In this document: positions 49,976-61,429 of the stretch, piece after piece
How positions within the stretch are numbered: position 1 is the stretch's first letter
How the letters are laid out: every line of letters begins with the position of its first letter
From: Quercus robur
Taxonomy: Eukaryota; Streptophyta; Magnoliopsida; Fagales; Fagaceae
Assembly (NCBI RefSeq): GCF_932294415.1
Contig: NC_065537.1
Span: 50,946,302 to 51,010,301, forward strand
Length of the DNA: 64,000 bases
Reading direction: 5' to 3'
Made by a program: the position numbers and the translations under genes
The notes under the pieces: model-generated
Told to the model about the DNA's origin: nothing
Seen by the model: only the letters and a program-made list of their open reading frames with translations
Databases searched by the model: none

Positions 49976-50640
49976 ACTTAGCTATTGCTAATCAAAATTA
50001 CACTGCTAAGTAATATAAAAGCTTTGATTTTTTCTTTCTTTCTTTCTCTATCAATTTGAGATTTATACTATATTCAAAGCTTAAGATCAAATTCTATATG
50101 GAAAAAACACAAAAAAACCCAAATCCAGAAACACAGAGTGAAAAGTGTTTCAAGCACAGTAGGATTGTACCTGAAACCCTAACCCTAGAAAACTCTCACA
50201 AAAGACTGCAAACAGAGACGAAACAAAGAAAACCCTTTTCTGGGTTTTGATTATCCATGTCAGAAAGAGTGAAAAATCAGAGAAATTTCAAACCTTGCAG
50301 TGAGAATCCATGGTGTTGATATTTTTTGTGCACCACTGATTTTGATGCTTCTGTTTCTTTCTCCAAATTCATATATATCAGAGAATTCAGAAAGTACTTT
50401 TGTTGCTTTTTACTATTTTCTGAGAGAGAGAGAGAGAGTGTTTTTGTTTTAGGAAATTTGGTAATTTTTTTGGGATTGGAAGTATGTATGAAGAGTTCTT
50501 AGGCAGAGAAGGTTAGAGAAACGTGGAGAGAGAAGTTTCTCTTTTCAGTGGTTACTTGTTTACTTCTTTCTTTCATCAGATTTCTTACTTTATGTTGTGC
50601 GCACTAACGAATGACGAGAGAGTATGAGGCCCCCCCTTTT
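49976..50640 (-). promoter_or_regulatory. 5' UTR and promoter region of the XS-domain gene
   Basis: On the minus strand a donor-like GGGTTTCAG/GTACAATC near 50168 and an acceptor-like TATTACTTAG near 50010 suggest a leader intron. The upstream 50340-50600 is rich in GA/CT runs ((GAGA)n at 50421-50438), typical of plant core promoters. I do not see a single clear TATA box. Confidence 0.5.
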
Positions 50641-50802
50641 TAGCTATTTACATGGGGAATTTTTGGGCTAGTGGGCTTGTGTGGGCGTATCTAGCGGGAC
50701 TGATTCCATGCTGCAATAATAGGACTCTCAAATAGTATTTGTTTTTCCTTTGCTTTGCATCTCAACCGTTGGTTACTTCTTTGAGAAGCTTACTCATCTT
50801 AA

Positions 50803-51022
50803 TTGGCAAATTACCTATCTAAAGTATGAGGTGATTGAATTTTACTCTAGTAAAATCCAAATACTTATAAACTTTAAGGGGTAAAATTCAAATTCTGAAA
50901 CGTTATATGTAAAATTCAAACACCTCAAACTTCAGGAGGTAAAATGCAAATTCTGAAACTTCAAGATGTAAAATCTAATTACCTCCAAACTTTAGGGGTG
51001 CAATTTACAATTTACCTTTTTT
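50803..51022. mobile_element. Small DNA-transposon derivative with related ends
   Basis: It begins GGCAAATTACCTATCTAAAG and ends CTTTAGGGGTGCAATTTACA then ATTTACC, an inverted pair. Reiterated units (TAAAATTCAAATTCTGAAAC, TAAAATGCAAATTCTGAAAC) fill the middle. Related to 27613-27790. Confidence 0.55.
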
Positions 51023-51612
51023 TTTAAGTTATTCTAGGATCACAACCTTTACCATATCATTTTTCACTACTATTTTATATAGCAGATTATGATTGATCTT
51101 ACAATTTTTTTTTCTATCAATCATGGTATGTTTACAACATTTTCATAACAAATTTGGGCGGTAGGTTGTTATTAGTTGTTACTAGTGGACAAAAAAGTAA
51201 TTTCAGTGATAAATTTGAATTAGAACCAATAACAATTTATCACTTAAGATTTGTTGTGAAAATACTATAAAATCTATATGATAATTGTAGCAAACGGTAT
51301 GGAAAATAGTGTGATTATTTTTTAACTAAAACACACTAATCGGTTGTCTTCATTTTGACCATTTTCCTGTTATTTACGTTTCATTTTTTTTTTTTTATGT
51401 TAGCACTTTCTTTTTCTTTTTTCTTTTTTTATTTTTTTATTTTTATGTTAGCACTTTATATTTGATTTTGTGTTCATATTTCTATTAGTAATCTAACTAT
51501 TTTTTTTTTCTTTAAAGAAATATCAGGTCTAAATTTTCTGAAATACACGAATTTTGTTATTGTTATAGGCATAAAAGTATATCATGAACAGTCAAATTAC
51601 TAAAGGAAATTG
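51023..51612. other. AT-rich intergenic DNA, no gene seen
   Basis: Poly-T and (A/T)-rich tracts. Nothing codes. Confidence 0.5.
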
Positions 51613-52083
51613 ATGGAAAAAATTGGTCTTTGCCCTTTTTAAAAAAAAATCCAATATTTTGCCCTCTTTTCCAAAACTAATTAGGAAAATGCCCATTTTT
51701 TGAAACTTGATTTTCTCAAAATCGAGTTAAGCCCTATAGTGGCGTTTTAAAGGAGTTTATAGCAACGTTTTAAGGACCTATAGTGGCATTTTGTAACTCG
51801 ATCTCCATGAAGTCGAGTTATAGGTAAAAAAAAAAAGAAAAAAAAATTGCATGTAACTCGACTTCATGGAGATCGAGTTACAAAACGCCACTATAGGTCC
51901 TTAAAACGTTACTATAGGCTCCTTAAAACACCACTATAGGGCTCTAGAATTTTTTTTTTTTTTTTTTTATAACTCGATTTTGAGAAAATCGAGTTTCAAA
52001 AGATGGGCATTTCCCTAATTAGTTTGAGAAATAAGACAAAATGCTGGATTTTTATTTTGAAAGGGGTATTTGCCCATTTTCTC
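51613..52083. mobile_element. Foldback element, long inverted repeat of about 200 bp per arm
   Basis: The left arm (about 51613-51823) and right arm (about 51850-52083) are near-complementary. AACTCGATCTCCATGAAGTC on the left faces GACTTCATGGAGATCGAGTT on the right, CACTATAGG-type blocks pair, and AAAACTAATTAGGAAAATGC faces GCATTTCCCTAATTAGTTT. A purine-rich spacer of about 25 bp separates the arms. The flanks share GGAAATTGA/GAAAATTGA (8 of 9), consistent with a Mutator-type 9-bp target duplication. A transcript through it would form a long hairpin. Confidence 0.8.
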
Positions 52084-53413
52084 CGAAAATTGACACAATA
52101 TAAAAACGAAATCAAACTTCAAGTGTTTAAATAAAAAATTTTAAAACGTAAAGGGGTATAATGAAAATAACACCCCAAATCTTAAGGGTTAGTGTACTTT
52201 AGTCTTTTTTTTTTTAGAGTTGAATCTTTCATGTTTAGTTAAATTGGTGATGATGTGGTAAAATTCAATAGGCTCATTCAAAAAGAAATAGATTAGATTT
52301 TAAATACTTCATGGTATAGTTATTGAAAAACTTCATTGGATTTTAATCACCAAGCATTTGGTTCAAGTGATACCTTAATAGTGATTAGTCTTTATTCATA
52401 CGTGGTAAAAAAAAATATAAATAAATAAATTGATAATGTTCAACGTGAAAGACTATTATTTTCTAAGATTCTCAATTGAAAGTGATTTCATCCTTGCTTT
52501 CTTGGCAAAGAGTAAGGGTTAAGTGAAGAATATTCTATACTGTGTAAAGTTTGAAAATATGAAGAAACCATGAAGTATCTAGGGAATTATTCATATATTA
52601 TTCTAGATTAAAAAATACGATATCTCCACAAAAAGAAGGTTGAAAAATACACCAAGAGTTTTATAACTTAATTGATACTTTTCTATGTTTCTAATGAAAT
52701 TATATATATAAATATATATAGTGCACAATAGATTAAGATATTTAAAGTAAAAGACTTTGAAGTAAAATGCTGAAAATAAGAAAGCTTCAAAATAAAAATA
52801 GTATAGTAAAAGCAGTTTGTATTTTAACAAAATAAGGTTTTAATAATAGATTAAAACACTTACAGGAGATAGTAGATACAAGGCTTTGAATAGGAATGGA
52901 AAAATGTTACAAGCTTATAGGAAGTAGTCTGGAAACTATATGGAATTTGAAACTAGGAAAATTGAGTGATGTCTTAACTTGAAAGGGACATCCCTTTTAT
53001 AGGCAAAATAAAACACTATTTAAATAGTGAATAGTAAACAGTAAAATTGACTTTTTTACTATTCATCATAGGTCAACAAAATTGTCAGCATATGCTGTCT
53101 AGAGGGAATCATCCCCATGGAGAACAGCCAAAGCAAGAGTCATACTCCTATCGGGGAATCCAAGCAGTTTTAGTAACTTTAGCAAGGAATCAATGTAGAT
53201 CAGCAGTTTTATGTGCGTGTATATATATACACGCACACAATATAACAGATATATCATGACTAATAAACAATGAAAAATGTACTTCAAGATATGGAAAAAT
53301 TCACATAATTCCCTCTCTTTAGTCTTTTCAATTGTGTTATGGTGTGGGTTCCAGTTAAGTCAACTAGTAAAACTTTGGATGGTTAAATAAGAGATTTGAG
53401 ATTTAATCACCAC
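52084..53413. other. AT-rich intergenic DNA, no gene seen
   Basis: Contains short TA-repeat palindromes (near 52703 and 53218). No recognised gene. Confidence 0.5.
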
Positions 53414-54498
53414 CAGTGGCGACGCCAGGAACACCCTGACTTGAAAAAAAAAATTATATATAATAATTTAAATTTTTTTATTTGTTTACCCTTTAAAAAA
53501 AAAAAAAAAATAGGAACACCCTCAGAATTTTTATGCCAAACAAATTTTGAACTAAAATCTAAAAAAAAAAATTGTAATAGAACAAGCCCAAAAAAAAAGC
53601 CCAGCTTCATTGTGTTGCCATAAGGCATTGGTACTCAGTCAGTAAGCCAATAGAGGTAGAGACATGGTGGAAAGAGAGTGAGGTAGAGACATGGTGATGA
53701 CAGGGGCAGCTGGAGAAGAGTCTCGAGACTGGAGATCAGAGAGAGCTTGAAAAGTGAGAGGTGAAAAGTGAAAACTAAAGACAAGAAGAGAGCGATCTGG
53801 ATTTTTTTATTTTTAGTTTGAGTTGATGTTTTTATTTTGCGTGCAAGTCTCATACTAAAGTGCAAGCTAGCTGTATACAACCTACCTAGGAACTAATGAG
53901 ATGAAAAAAAAAAAAAAAAATTTGAAGATAGGTGGTAGATTTTCTACCAATGGGAGAAAGACATGTTAGGCTAAAAAATTAATGAGAGAAAGACATGAGA
54001 AAAAAAATTAATGAAGCAACTAAACACCAATAATTAATAATTTAATTAACTAATACATTATAAAAGACAAATAAATTAAATTATGTTAGGCTAAACAATA
54101 ATTAATAATTTAATAATTAATGAAACAACAATACATATACACTTAGATTAGGCTAGAGTAGAAATTTTATCTTGTATCCAACAAAAAAAAAAAAAAAGAC
54201 AAACAAATTTATGAAATAACTAAACAATAATAATTAATAATTTTATTAATATTTCAAATGAATTTATAGTTTATTGTACAGGTACCTTTGTTCATTTCTT
54301 TTCTTTTCATTTTTTTTTTTCCTTTCGAGGTTTTTCGGTGTACAAAATGCAAATTTGTTTTGGTTTTAAGAAATTTTTTTTTAGGCCAAATCTTGAATTT
54401 CGGCCAGTATTTACTGAAACGTCCCGAAACACTCGAAATAAACTGAAATAACCTGAAATTTTTTCAAAGTGAAACAGGAATTCCTGGAGTCGCCATTG
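53414..54498. mobile_element. Non-autonomous hAT element, 1,085 bp, with perfect 8-bp TSD
   Basis: The terminal inverted repeats are CAGTGGCGACGCCAGGAA and, on the complement of the other end, CAATGGCGACTCCAGGAA (16 of 18). ATCACCAC lies directly outside each end (53406-53413 and 54499-54506), an exact 8-bp duplication. The interior has no transposase, several AATTAATAATTTAATTAA tracts and a nested SINE piece. Confidence 0.9.
54127..54197 (+). mobile_element. 3' part of the first SINE family, nested in the hAT element
   Basis: ACATATACACTTAGATTAGG then CTAGAGTAGAAATTTTATCTTGTATCC and a poly(A) run match 13925-13975. The tRNA-like head is missing. Confidence 0.8.
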
Positions 54499-54916
54499 AT
54501 CACCACCTAAACAAAAACCAATTAATGTCTTAATTTGATTATAAAGAGGTATAATTAGAAGAGGATGTCATAGGTTAAAACTTTTTTTTTTAAAAAAAAT
54601 TGTTTTATGATAGGACAGTTGAAGTCAATACACTCCCGGTGCCTGCAATAAGAATCTATCCAAAACTCACCGTTTTTATACTTTATAGTGAGAAAAATAC
54701 GGCATAATTAAAGGCATTTCAATTTTCAAATAGATCAAAGACAGAGACCGGTAAGAGGGCAAGGACAAAGAATGACGGCAGGCTTTTGCCTACTCGGTAT
54801 GGTTCTCTAAGTTAGATTTTTCTCTCTTTCATCTTATTCATCAATTTATCATTTTGTTTTGTAAAATTGTTTTCAAAGTTGATTATTATTTTTTTTGTTC
54901 TAAAATCTATTTTTTC

Positions 54917-54950
<34 letters not shown>

Positions 54951-56674
54951 GGTGGGGGCTGGGATTAAGAGCCAATAGGATATGAACAACATTGTTTTAC
55001 TTATATAAGAGAATTGAGTAGCTTGGGTTTAGAGTTGAGAGAAATTGCAGCAAAAATTATTACTCAGTTTGAAATGTATTAAGTAATAATTATTATGTTT
55101 TTTTAATTTATATTTTGTTAATGATTAGACATACGTTTTATTATTATGTATTCGTTAATTTATTTTCAAATATTTGTATAAATCCCATATTAATAGGTAT
55201 ATATATCAATCTTTATATAATTCTCATTATTAAATGGTGGAATTTTTTTTTCTCCATACTCTACCCCCAAAGTAAAAATTTTGGTTCCGTCTCTAATTTT
55301 TATTATTATTATTGAATCAAATTAATTTATGATTTTGATGATTATAATAATAAAAAAAATTAGGTATCTATCTTTTGGGATTATTGTTGGCAGATACTTC
55401 ATCACAGCATGACATATTTGGCACCAGAGAAGCTTGCTTAGACAACTAGACAAGGTAATAAGAAGAAAAAGGATCCAAAGCTGACAGTTAAAACAGCATC
55501 AGATCACCTTACTCTACAGGCTAGTTTACACAAAAGTATACAAGTGAAGAAGATGTATATATATATGAAAAACAGGGCTAGACATGGCCGCCTAGAGGTT
55601 TCAACAAAGTGAATACTGATAATGGAGCTCTGTTTGAAGAAAAGAATATAGGCCAGAGTAGGAGTAGTGGTCACTGGTCAGGGATGAGAATGATAAGGTT
55701 GCCGCGGCATTGAGAGGCATTCAATTTGGAAGGGACATATCTAATCAATGAAGCAAAGGGAGCTTCTACCAAAAAAGAAGCAAAGGAAGCACTCAGAGCT
55801 CAGAAGCCAGAACTTTCAAAAATGGTATATTTCCTATGTGGGTAGAAACGGTAACAGTGACATATATAGTGTAGCACATTGTATGTTCAACATGTATAAA
55901 ATATCAATGCATGGATGGAAGAAGTGCCAGACTTTCTTGAAAGGCATATATTAAATGATGTAACACACATTAATTTATATATATAAAGCTCTGCTATGCC
56001 TTACATATATTATAAATAAATAAATAAATAAAAAATGAGACCTTTATTTAAAAAGAGAGAGAGAGAGAGAGAGAGACCTTGGAAATCCTATTTATGATAG
56101 TGTAGAATATAGATTATTCTCATTTTTGGATTGTGCTTGCTTTTAATAATTAAACAATAATCGTCAATTTGGTTGAATAGGCTTGCAAATTAGACCCATA
56201 TCTATTAACCTGCCCAAGAAAAGGATATATGGGTAATAAGAATACCAATCTGTTTTAGTTGAGTTCCTCTCGAATTTTTACCAAATTCAACCGGATCATA
56301 CCTACACTAGAGCCAATCCATTGCAAAGTTTATATTATAAAATTTTATTTCTATTTTTTAAAGACTCATTTTCAATGAATGTTTATGTACTAAAATAATT
56401 TTAAAATTTCTATATTATAGAAGAATATATTATTGATATTCCTTTTCAACTTGACATGGAATTTTCAAATAGAAACATTTTCAGTATTGGATCTATTAAT
56501 TATATTGAGTATTTTTTAGTAATTTCATCATAAATTTTCTTCATAATCATTTTATATTTATTTATTTTACACAGTATGTTATACTCTTCAAAAAGCTCTA
56601 TACATTTAGTTCTTTTTATAGTTTTTTTTTTTTTTTTTGATGAAAATAGTTACTCTATTATACACGTTTTTTTA
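54499..56674. other. Intergenic DNA, no recognised gene
   Basis: Contains (TA)n/(TG)n at 54919-54949, a weak 68-codon plus-strand frame at 55748, and a (GA)n run at 56055-56077. I cannot assign a function to the slightly less AT-rich 55380-55950 stretch; it may be a degenerate transcript end. Confidence 0.45.
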
Positions 56675-56910
56675 AGGAGTGTTTGGTTCGCTGTGATGTT
56701 ACATTACACCATAATATTACGTTATTGTAATCTTACCTTAATGTAATCTCACATTGTTTAAGAAAGTGATGAGATTAAGATGATGTGATATATTTTGTAA
56801 TTTTAAATTATAGTAATGTTAGAAAAAATAAAATAAACCAAAAACCTTAATGTCACATCATTGTAATGTGCATCACATTAAGGACACAACACAATAAACC
56901 AAACACCCTT
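56675..56910. mobile_element. Tourist/Harbinger-type MITE, 236 bp
   Basis: The ends are AGGAGTGTTTGGTT and, on the complement, AAGGGTGTTTGGTT. TTA flanks each side (56672-56674 and 56911-56913). The interior has mutually complementary ACATTAC/GTAATGT blocks. Confidence 0.8.
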
Positions 56911-57585
56911 TTAGCGTATGTGAAACTAAGGACTAGTGGACTTTTAAAATTTATCACCAAAAGATAATCCAAGTTTTAGTTTTGAGTGTTTCCTTAGTTC
57001 TTTAATTTGTATTGAATGAAAAGATGAAAAAAATATATATTAAAAATTACGTTTAGGTTTCTTTTTATTCTATTATTTGTTTGCATGTGAAAAAATACGG
57101 ATCATGACTTAACCAACCAATTGATGATTGGGTTTGAGTAATAAGAATAACAACTCGTTTAATTTCACCTGACTTAACTAACCAATTGATGATTGGGTAT
57201 GAGTAATAAGTATAACAACTCGTTTAGTTTCATCTATTTTCTACTTGTACCCATTTTGATTAGTATCCAACCGGGTCACACCTGAATCTGTGATCCGACT
57301 CGTTAACCAAGTTTAAGTTGAAGGAAGTATGGTGGTGCGGTGGAGTTTTAGGCTTTTAGGTTCTCACATCAATGCTTGTATGATAGAAAAGTATTACATT
57401 TTAGCCAATTAAGTCCAAAATTCACCTACATTAAACTATGCAAAATTATGTAAAAATACAGGGTTGTTAAGTAACCTTGTAAATTTACATTGACACTATT
57501 CATTCTGCATTTCCCTTTTTTTTTTAGGTATCCCAACAATGAAATAAGCGAGTAAATGGTGGTTGTTGTGTGTAAGAAAGAAAAA

Positions 57586-57855
57586 CAATTAAAAAAAATT
57601 GATATTTTAATTAAACATAGTATAAAATAGATAATTTAATGTGAAGTGTTTTGTAAAAAGAATATGTAAAATAGAAAAAGTAGATTATTATATTAAAATA
57701 GATTGAAATTTTTACACGAGCAATTAAAAAAAATTGATATTTTAATTAAACATAGTATAAAATAGATAATTTAATATGAAGTGTTTTGTAAAAAGAATAT
57801 GTAAAATAGAAAAAGTAGATTATTATATTAAAATAGATTGAAATTTTTACACGAG
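57586..57855. repeat. Tandem duplication, two copies of 135 bp
   Basis: Copies 57586-57720 and 57721-57855 begin CAATTAAAAAAAATTGATAT and end TTTTTACACGAG. I count one substitution (TAATGTGAAG against TAATATGAAG), so the duplication is recent. Confidence 0.95.
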
Positions 57856-58483
57856 CCGATGTGAATGCTTTAGTCCATGATGTCTATGTAAGAAAAAATA
57901 TGGTTTGGACCGGTAGTTGTGAAATAAATGCACTAATGCCTGGCCCCATAAGGAAGCCGTGAACACAAAACAATACTGCCATGTCATGTGATTTCATGTG
58001 ACAAACTTCCTCTTGCTTCAAGCAATCTTGCTTGCCAGCGTCACCATGTAGCTTACTTGTGAAATCAGTCTCTCAATTCAAATTTGATAGTTTAACTACC
58101 TAGGGTAAAGAAAAAGAAAAAAGAAGAGGATACATTAACTACAGGTAAAGAGTACACAGTATTTAGCAGAAGAATCCTTAAGATTTTTAAGCTGTAACAT
58201 GAGACTTCAAGAGTAGTAGCTCCAACTCTAAAGTGCCTAAATGTAACATGTAGATTTGTGTAAAGGTTAGCACCAAGATTTTGTTTTACATGTCTTGCTT
58301 TCATTGTTGTTAACCGAAAACGAAGTCAAAAGTCTTAAAGCTTTCTTGGGTGACAACTACTTCTCTTGCTTTCTCTGGAATGTTTTCAAAAGAAAGCAAG
58401 TCTCAAGCAAGAGAGACTTTGAGGGGGTTACATAAAGAATAGGTAGAGGTGGGTTTTGTGGGAGCAAAGAAGCCTGGTGACTA
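57856..58483 (+). promoter_or_regulatory. Upstream region of the DUF662 gene
   Basis: No gene is seen. A promoter for the plus-strand gene is expected here, but I see no convincing TATA box at a defined distance. The pre-ATG sequence GAGCAAAGAAGCCTGGTGAC is leader-like. Confidence 0.35.
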
Positions 58484-58690
58484 ATGCAAAAAATGAAGAA
58501 CATTGGGAGCAGTGGAAGACTGTCAACTGAGGAGAGTGAAGATGAGGATATCTCAAGGTTGGCCATATCTACATTCCAAGCTAAAGAGGAAGAGATTGAG
58601 AGGAGGAAGATGGCAGTGAAGGAGAAAGTTGAACTTCAGTTGGGACGTGCCGAAGAAGAATCTAGGCGCTTGGCACAGATTTGGGATGTA

Positions 58691-58736
<46 letters not shown>

Positions 58737-59575
58737 GAACACTAAACTCTTTAAATTTTCTAACTATTACAGAGTTTTGAAGCTATGAAAAGGGAAAAGA
58801 AACGTTATTTCATTGAACTTCAAATTTTAAGTCTTAACTCTTGATCAAAATTGTTATTCATTCATAGTTTCTCAAAAAAAAAAAAAATTACTGTTATTCA
58901 TTTGCCTTTTATCACACAATCTATTAGGAGCTGGAAGTACTTACAGATCCTATGAGAAAAGAAGTGGCAGCTGTACGTAAGAAGATTGACATGGCTAACA
59001 GGGATCTAAAGCCGCTGGGGCAGAGCTGCCAGAAAAAAGTACTTGCTGCTATAACCATTAGTCTTCCTTTAAATCTCATCTTTATCGATTGAATTGTTTC
59101 ATGTTGCCTTTCTCTGAATATATCCTAGCTTGCACATCGCATGTATCTTTCTTTTTTTCTCTAGTGTTTTTGGAAAGTTTATATTATATAGTTTAATTAT
59201 CACTATGAGTTTTGCATGTTGATTGGTTGGCTATAGGAGAAAGAATATAAAGAAGCCCTGGAAGCTTTCCAAGAAAAGAACAAAGAAAAAACTCAGCTAA
59301 TAGCCACATTAATGGAGGTCAGTTACAAACTTGACATTTTACAATGAAAATTACAACATTCTAAATGATGCTCCTCTTTTTATCCAAAAAGAAAAGAAAA
59401 GATGCTCCTCTTGGATTTCTTCTTTACATTTTCAGAAGTTTCTCCCCTACCCCATTTTTGTTTTTCTTTTTAATTGTCTTGTTTGTGATCTTATTTCCAG
59501 TTGCTGACAGAGAGTGAGAAACTAAGGATGAAGAAACTTGAGGAGCTGAGCAAGAATGTAGAATCCAGAGAGTGA
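58484..59575 (+). CDS. DUF662 ('RAB6-interacting golgin') family protein, four exons, 156 residues
   Basis: Exons are 58484-58687, 58928-59038, 59237-59317 and 59501-59575 (204, 111, 81 and 75 nt). All introns are phase 0 with GT-AG ends (GGGAT/GTAAGT, CTATTAG/GAGCTG, AAAAAA/GTACTT, GCTATAG/GAGAAA, GGAG/GTCAGT, TTTCCAG/TTGCTG). The protein is acidic then coiled-coil: EEEIERRKMAVKEKVELQLG, then LGRAEEESRRLAQIW.ELEVL, DPMRKEVAAVRKKIDMANRD, KEYKEALEAFQEKNKEK and ESEKLRMKKLEELSKNVES. This order is characteristic of plant DUF662 proteins, small coiled-coil proteins annotated as RAB6-interacting golgins; some have been linked to microtubules (ACIP1). The start is the first ATG, and a second in-frame ATG follows at residue 4. 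A 58-bp duplication inside the last exon replaces the original end (VESIN-stop) by VESRE-stop. Confidence 0.93.
58690..58732 (+). repeat. Poly(T) tract immediately after the first splice donor
   Basis: GTAAG is followed directly by about 40 T in intron 1 of the DUF662 gene. Confidence 0.9.
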
Positions 59576-59625
59576 GAAACTGAGGATGAAGAAACTTGAG
59601 AAGCTGAGCAAGAATGTAGAATCCA
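59510..59625 (+). repeat. 58-bp tandem duplication across the end of the DUF662 gene
   Basis: GAGAGTGAGAAACT(A/G)AGGAT through GAGCAAGAATGTAGAATCC starts at 59510 and again at 59568, with two substitutions. The period, 58, is not a multiple of three, so the second copy is out of frame and a TGA appears at 59573-59575. Confidence 0.93.
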
Positions 59626-60540
59626 TAAACTAAGATTTACAATACTAATGGGTGGTTTTGCTTGTGAGTCTGTACTAGATTAATTTCCAGAATAGTAGGT
59701 GCTGATCTACCTTTAAAATTTCTTGTACTACGAGAATTACATCATGCCATGCCTGAATAGGGTCTGATAAGCACTGAAACAGTCATGCAATAAAATAATG
59801 TCATTATTCAGATACACATTATTGTTACCTCGAAATGTTTCCCTATGCATGTTATGGTATTTTCAAATCAAGATTTCTTATTCATCCAGGAGACAAGCAA
59901 ACTAGCAAGTCAATGCATGTTATACTATACAAGGTTCTACACTTCATCTATAGCCCAAATGGTTTTTATTCGTACTTAGCATATCCTGTTACAAACTAAT
60001 TTTTATGCAACAAGATTGAATGTATTCATCAATTTTACACTCTTTTTGAGTACCTAGGACTAAAACATGTTATTAAAGAAACTTAACTGGATGGCTGATG
60101 GGCTAATGAGTGTTAATCCAAACTCAAGACAGAACATATAATACCTCTAATAACCTTTCGGTGTTGACAAATATAATAAGTTTTACAACCATACACCTTT
60201 CTGCAGCAAAATCTATGAGAAGTTAGGCTGACACAAAGAGTTCTACAATTCTCAAAATTGCCACTCTAAAAATACCAAAGCATCCTACTGATAAATCTGC
60301 AGCTGAATAACTCTGATATGTCATGATATTGTAGCACTACTGACTACACACCATTGTGTGAGTAAGGACAATTTTCGTTAAAAAAAAAAAAAAAGATTTG
60401 AGGACAATTCAAGACAGTAGCAAATTACAAAGCATGTTGTACGGCACACTGAGACAGGCAAGATTTATAGGACTTTATAATGAATAGGTATTACAAATTT
60501 GTATTCAAGCAACACACACACCATAAAAAAAAATAAAATA

Positions 60541-60576
<36 letters not shown>

Positions 60577-61429
60577 CCTGTTTGTACAATGACTAATGGT
60601 TTGAGGTAGTTCCAAGAAGAAGACTCTCCCAACATATTTCATGAGATAAGGAAATCTAGGACACCATTAGGCAATCTTAATTTATTTTCTTATAAAGGAA
60701 GACTCCCCATATATTAATTAATCCGAAAGAATCTGTTTGTACTCTGTGAGCAGCAATGGGAGATCATCCATACGTAACTGGAAATCATCAAAGAAGTTGT
60801 GATCAATGAAAGAAGAGGAAAATATGGAAGTCAAGAATTTGAATCACACATTGCACTAAAGCATGAGTAAATAAGCAAACCATGAAGGATAATTTAGATG
60901 AAAGTTATATTCAATCAGTACATTAATTAGTCCAGCATGTAAACCATGTATAAATATTAAAATAAAATTTTTTTGTTAGTGAAACATTAATTCAGAGAGC
61001 AAGATCGCTATATATAATGTGGATTCACACTCGCAAAATGATTTGTGTATTAAGGATCATTTAGGTACTAAAATGCATGGTGGACAAATATTAAAAATTT
61101 TATATGTAAGAATAGAGCATGACTTAATGCCATCTAGATATCAAAATCACCCAAGCCCTATAAAAAATTTGTACAGCTGTCCATAACATCCAAATTGTTT
61201 TCTTGCTAGAAAATAGATGGGAGCATGAACATTCAATAAAGGGTGTCATATTTTTCTCAGCAAAAAGTAGCTTAGGCCTTAGATTGCATAACAAAGATCC
61301 CCATGATGTTGGTATGCATCATAATGAGGGTCAGTTGAGGGAAATGAGTTCATTAATTAAACACCTTGGGCATGAAATACCCAGACATGAGTACATCAGA
61401 TCAAAGGTGTTCCTGGATCCCCATTCCAA
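59576..61429. other. 3' UTR of the DUF662 gene, then intergenic DNA
   Basis: AATAAAATAATG near 59790 could act as a poly(A) signal. An (AAT)n microsatellite lies at about 60535-60572. No further gene is recognised. Confidence 0.5.

Noticed and set aside
47619-50013. Plus-strand frames of 65-85 codons opposite the XS-domain exon
   Set aside because: Antisense shadows of the 2.3-kb coding exon on the minus strand.
55748-55954. 68-codon plus-strand frame MKQRELLPKKK...
   Set aside because: No family, splice support or neighbouring exon. The local sequence is only slightly less AT-rich than its surroundings.
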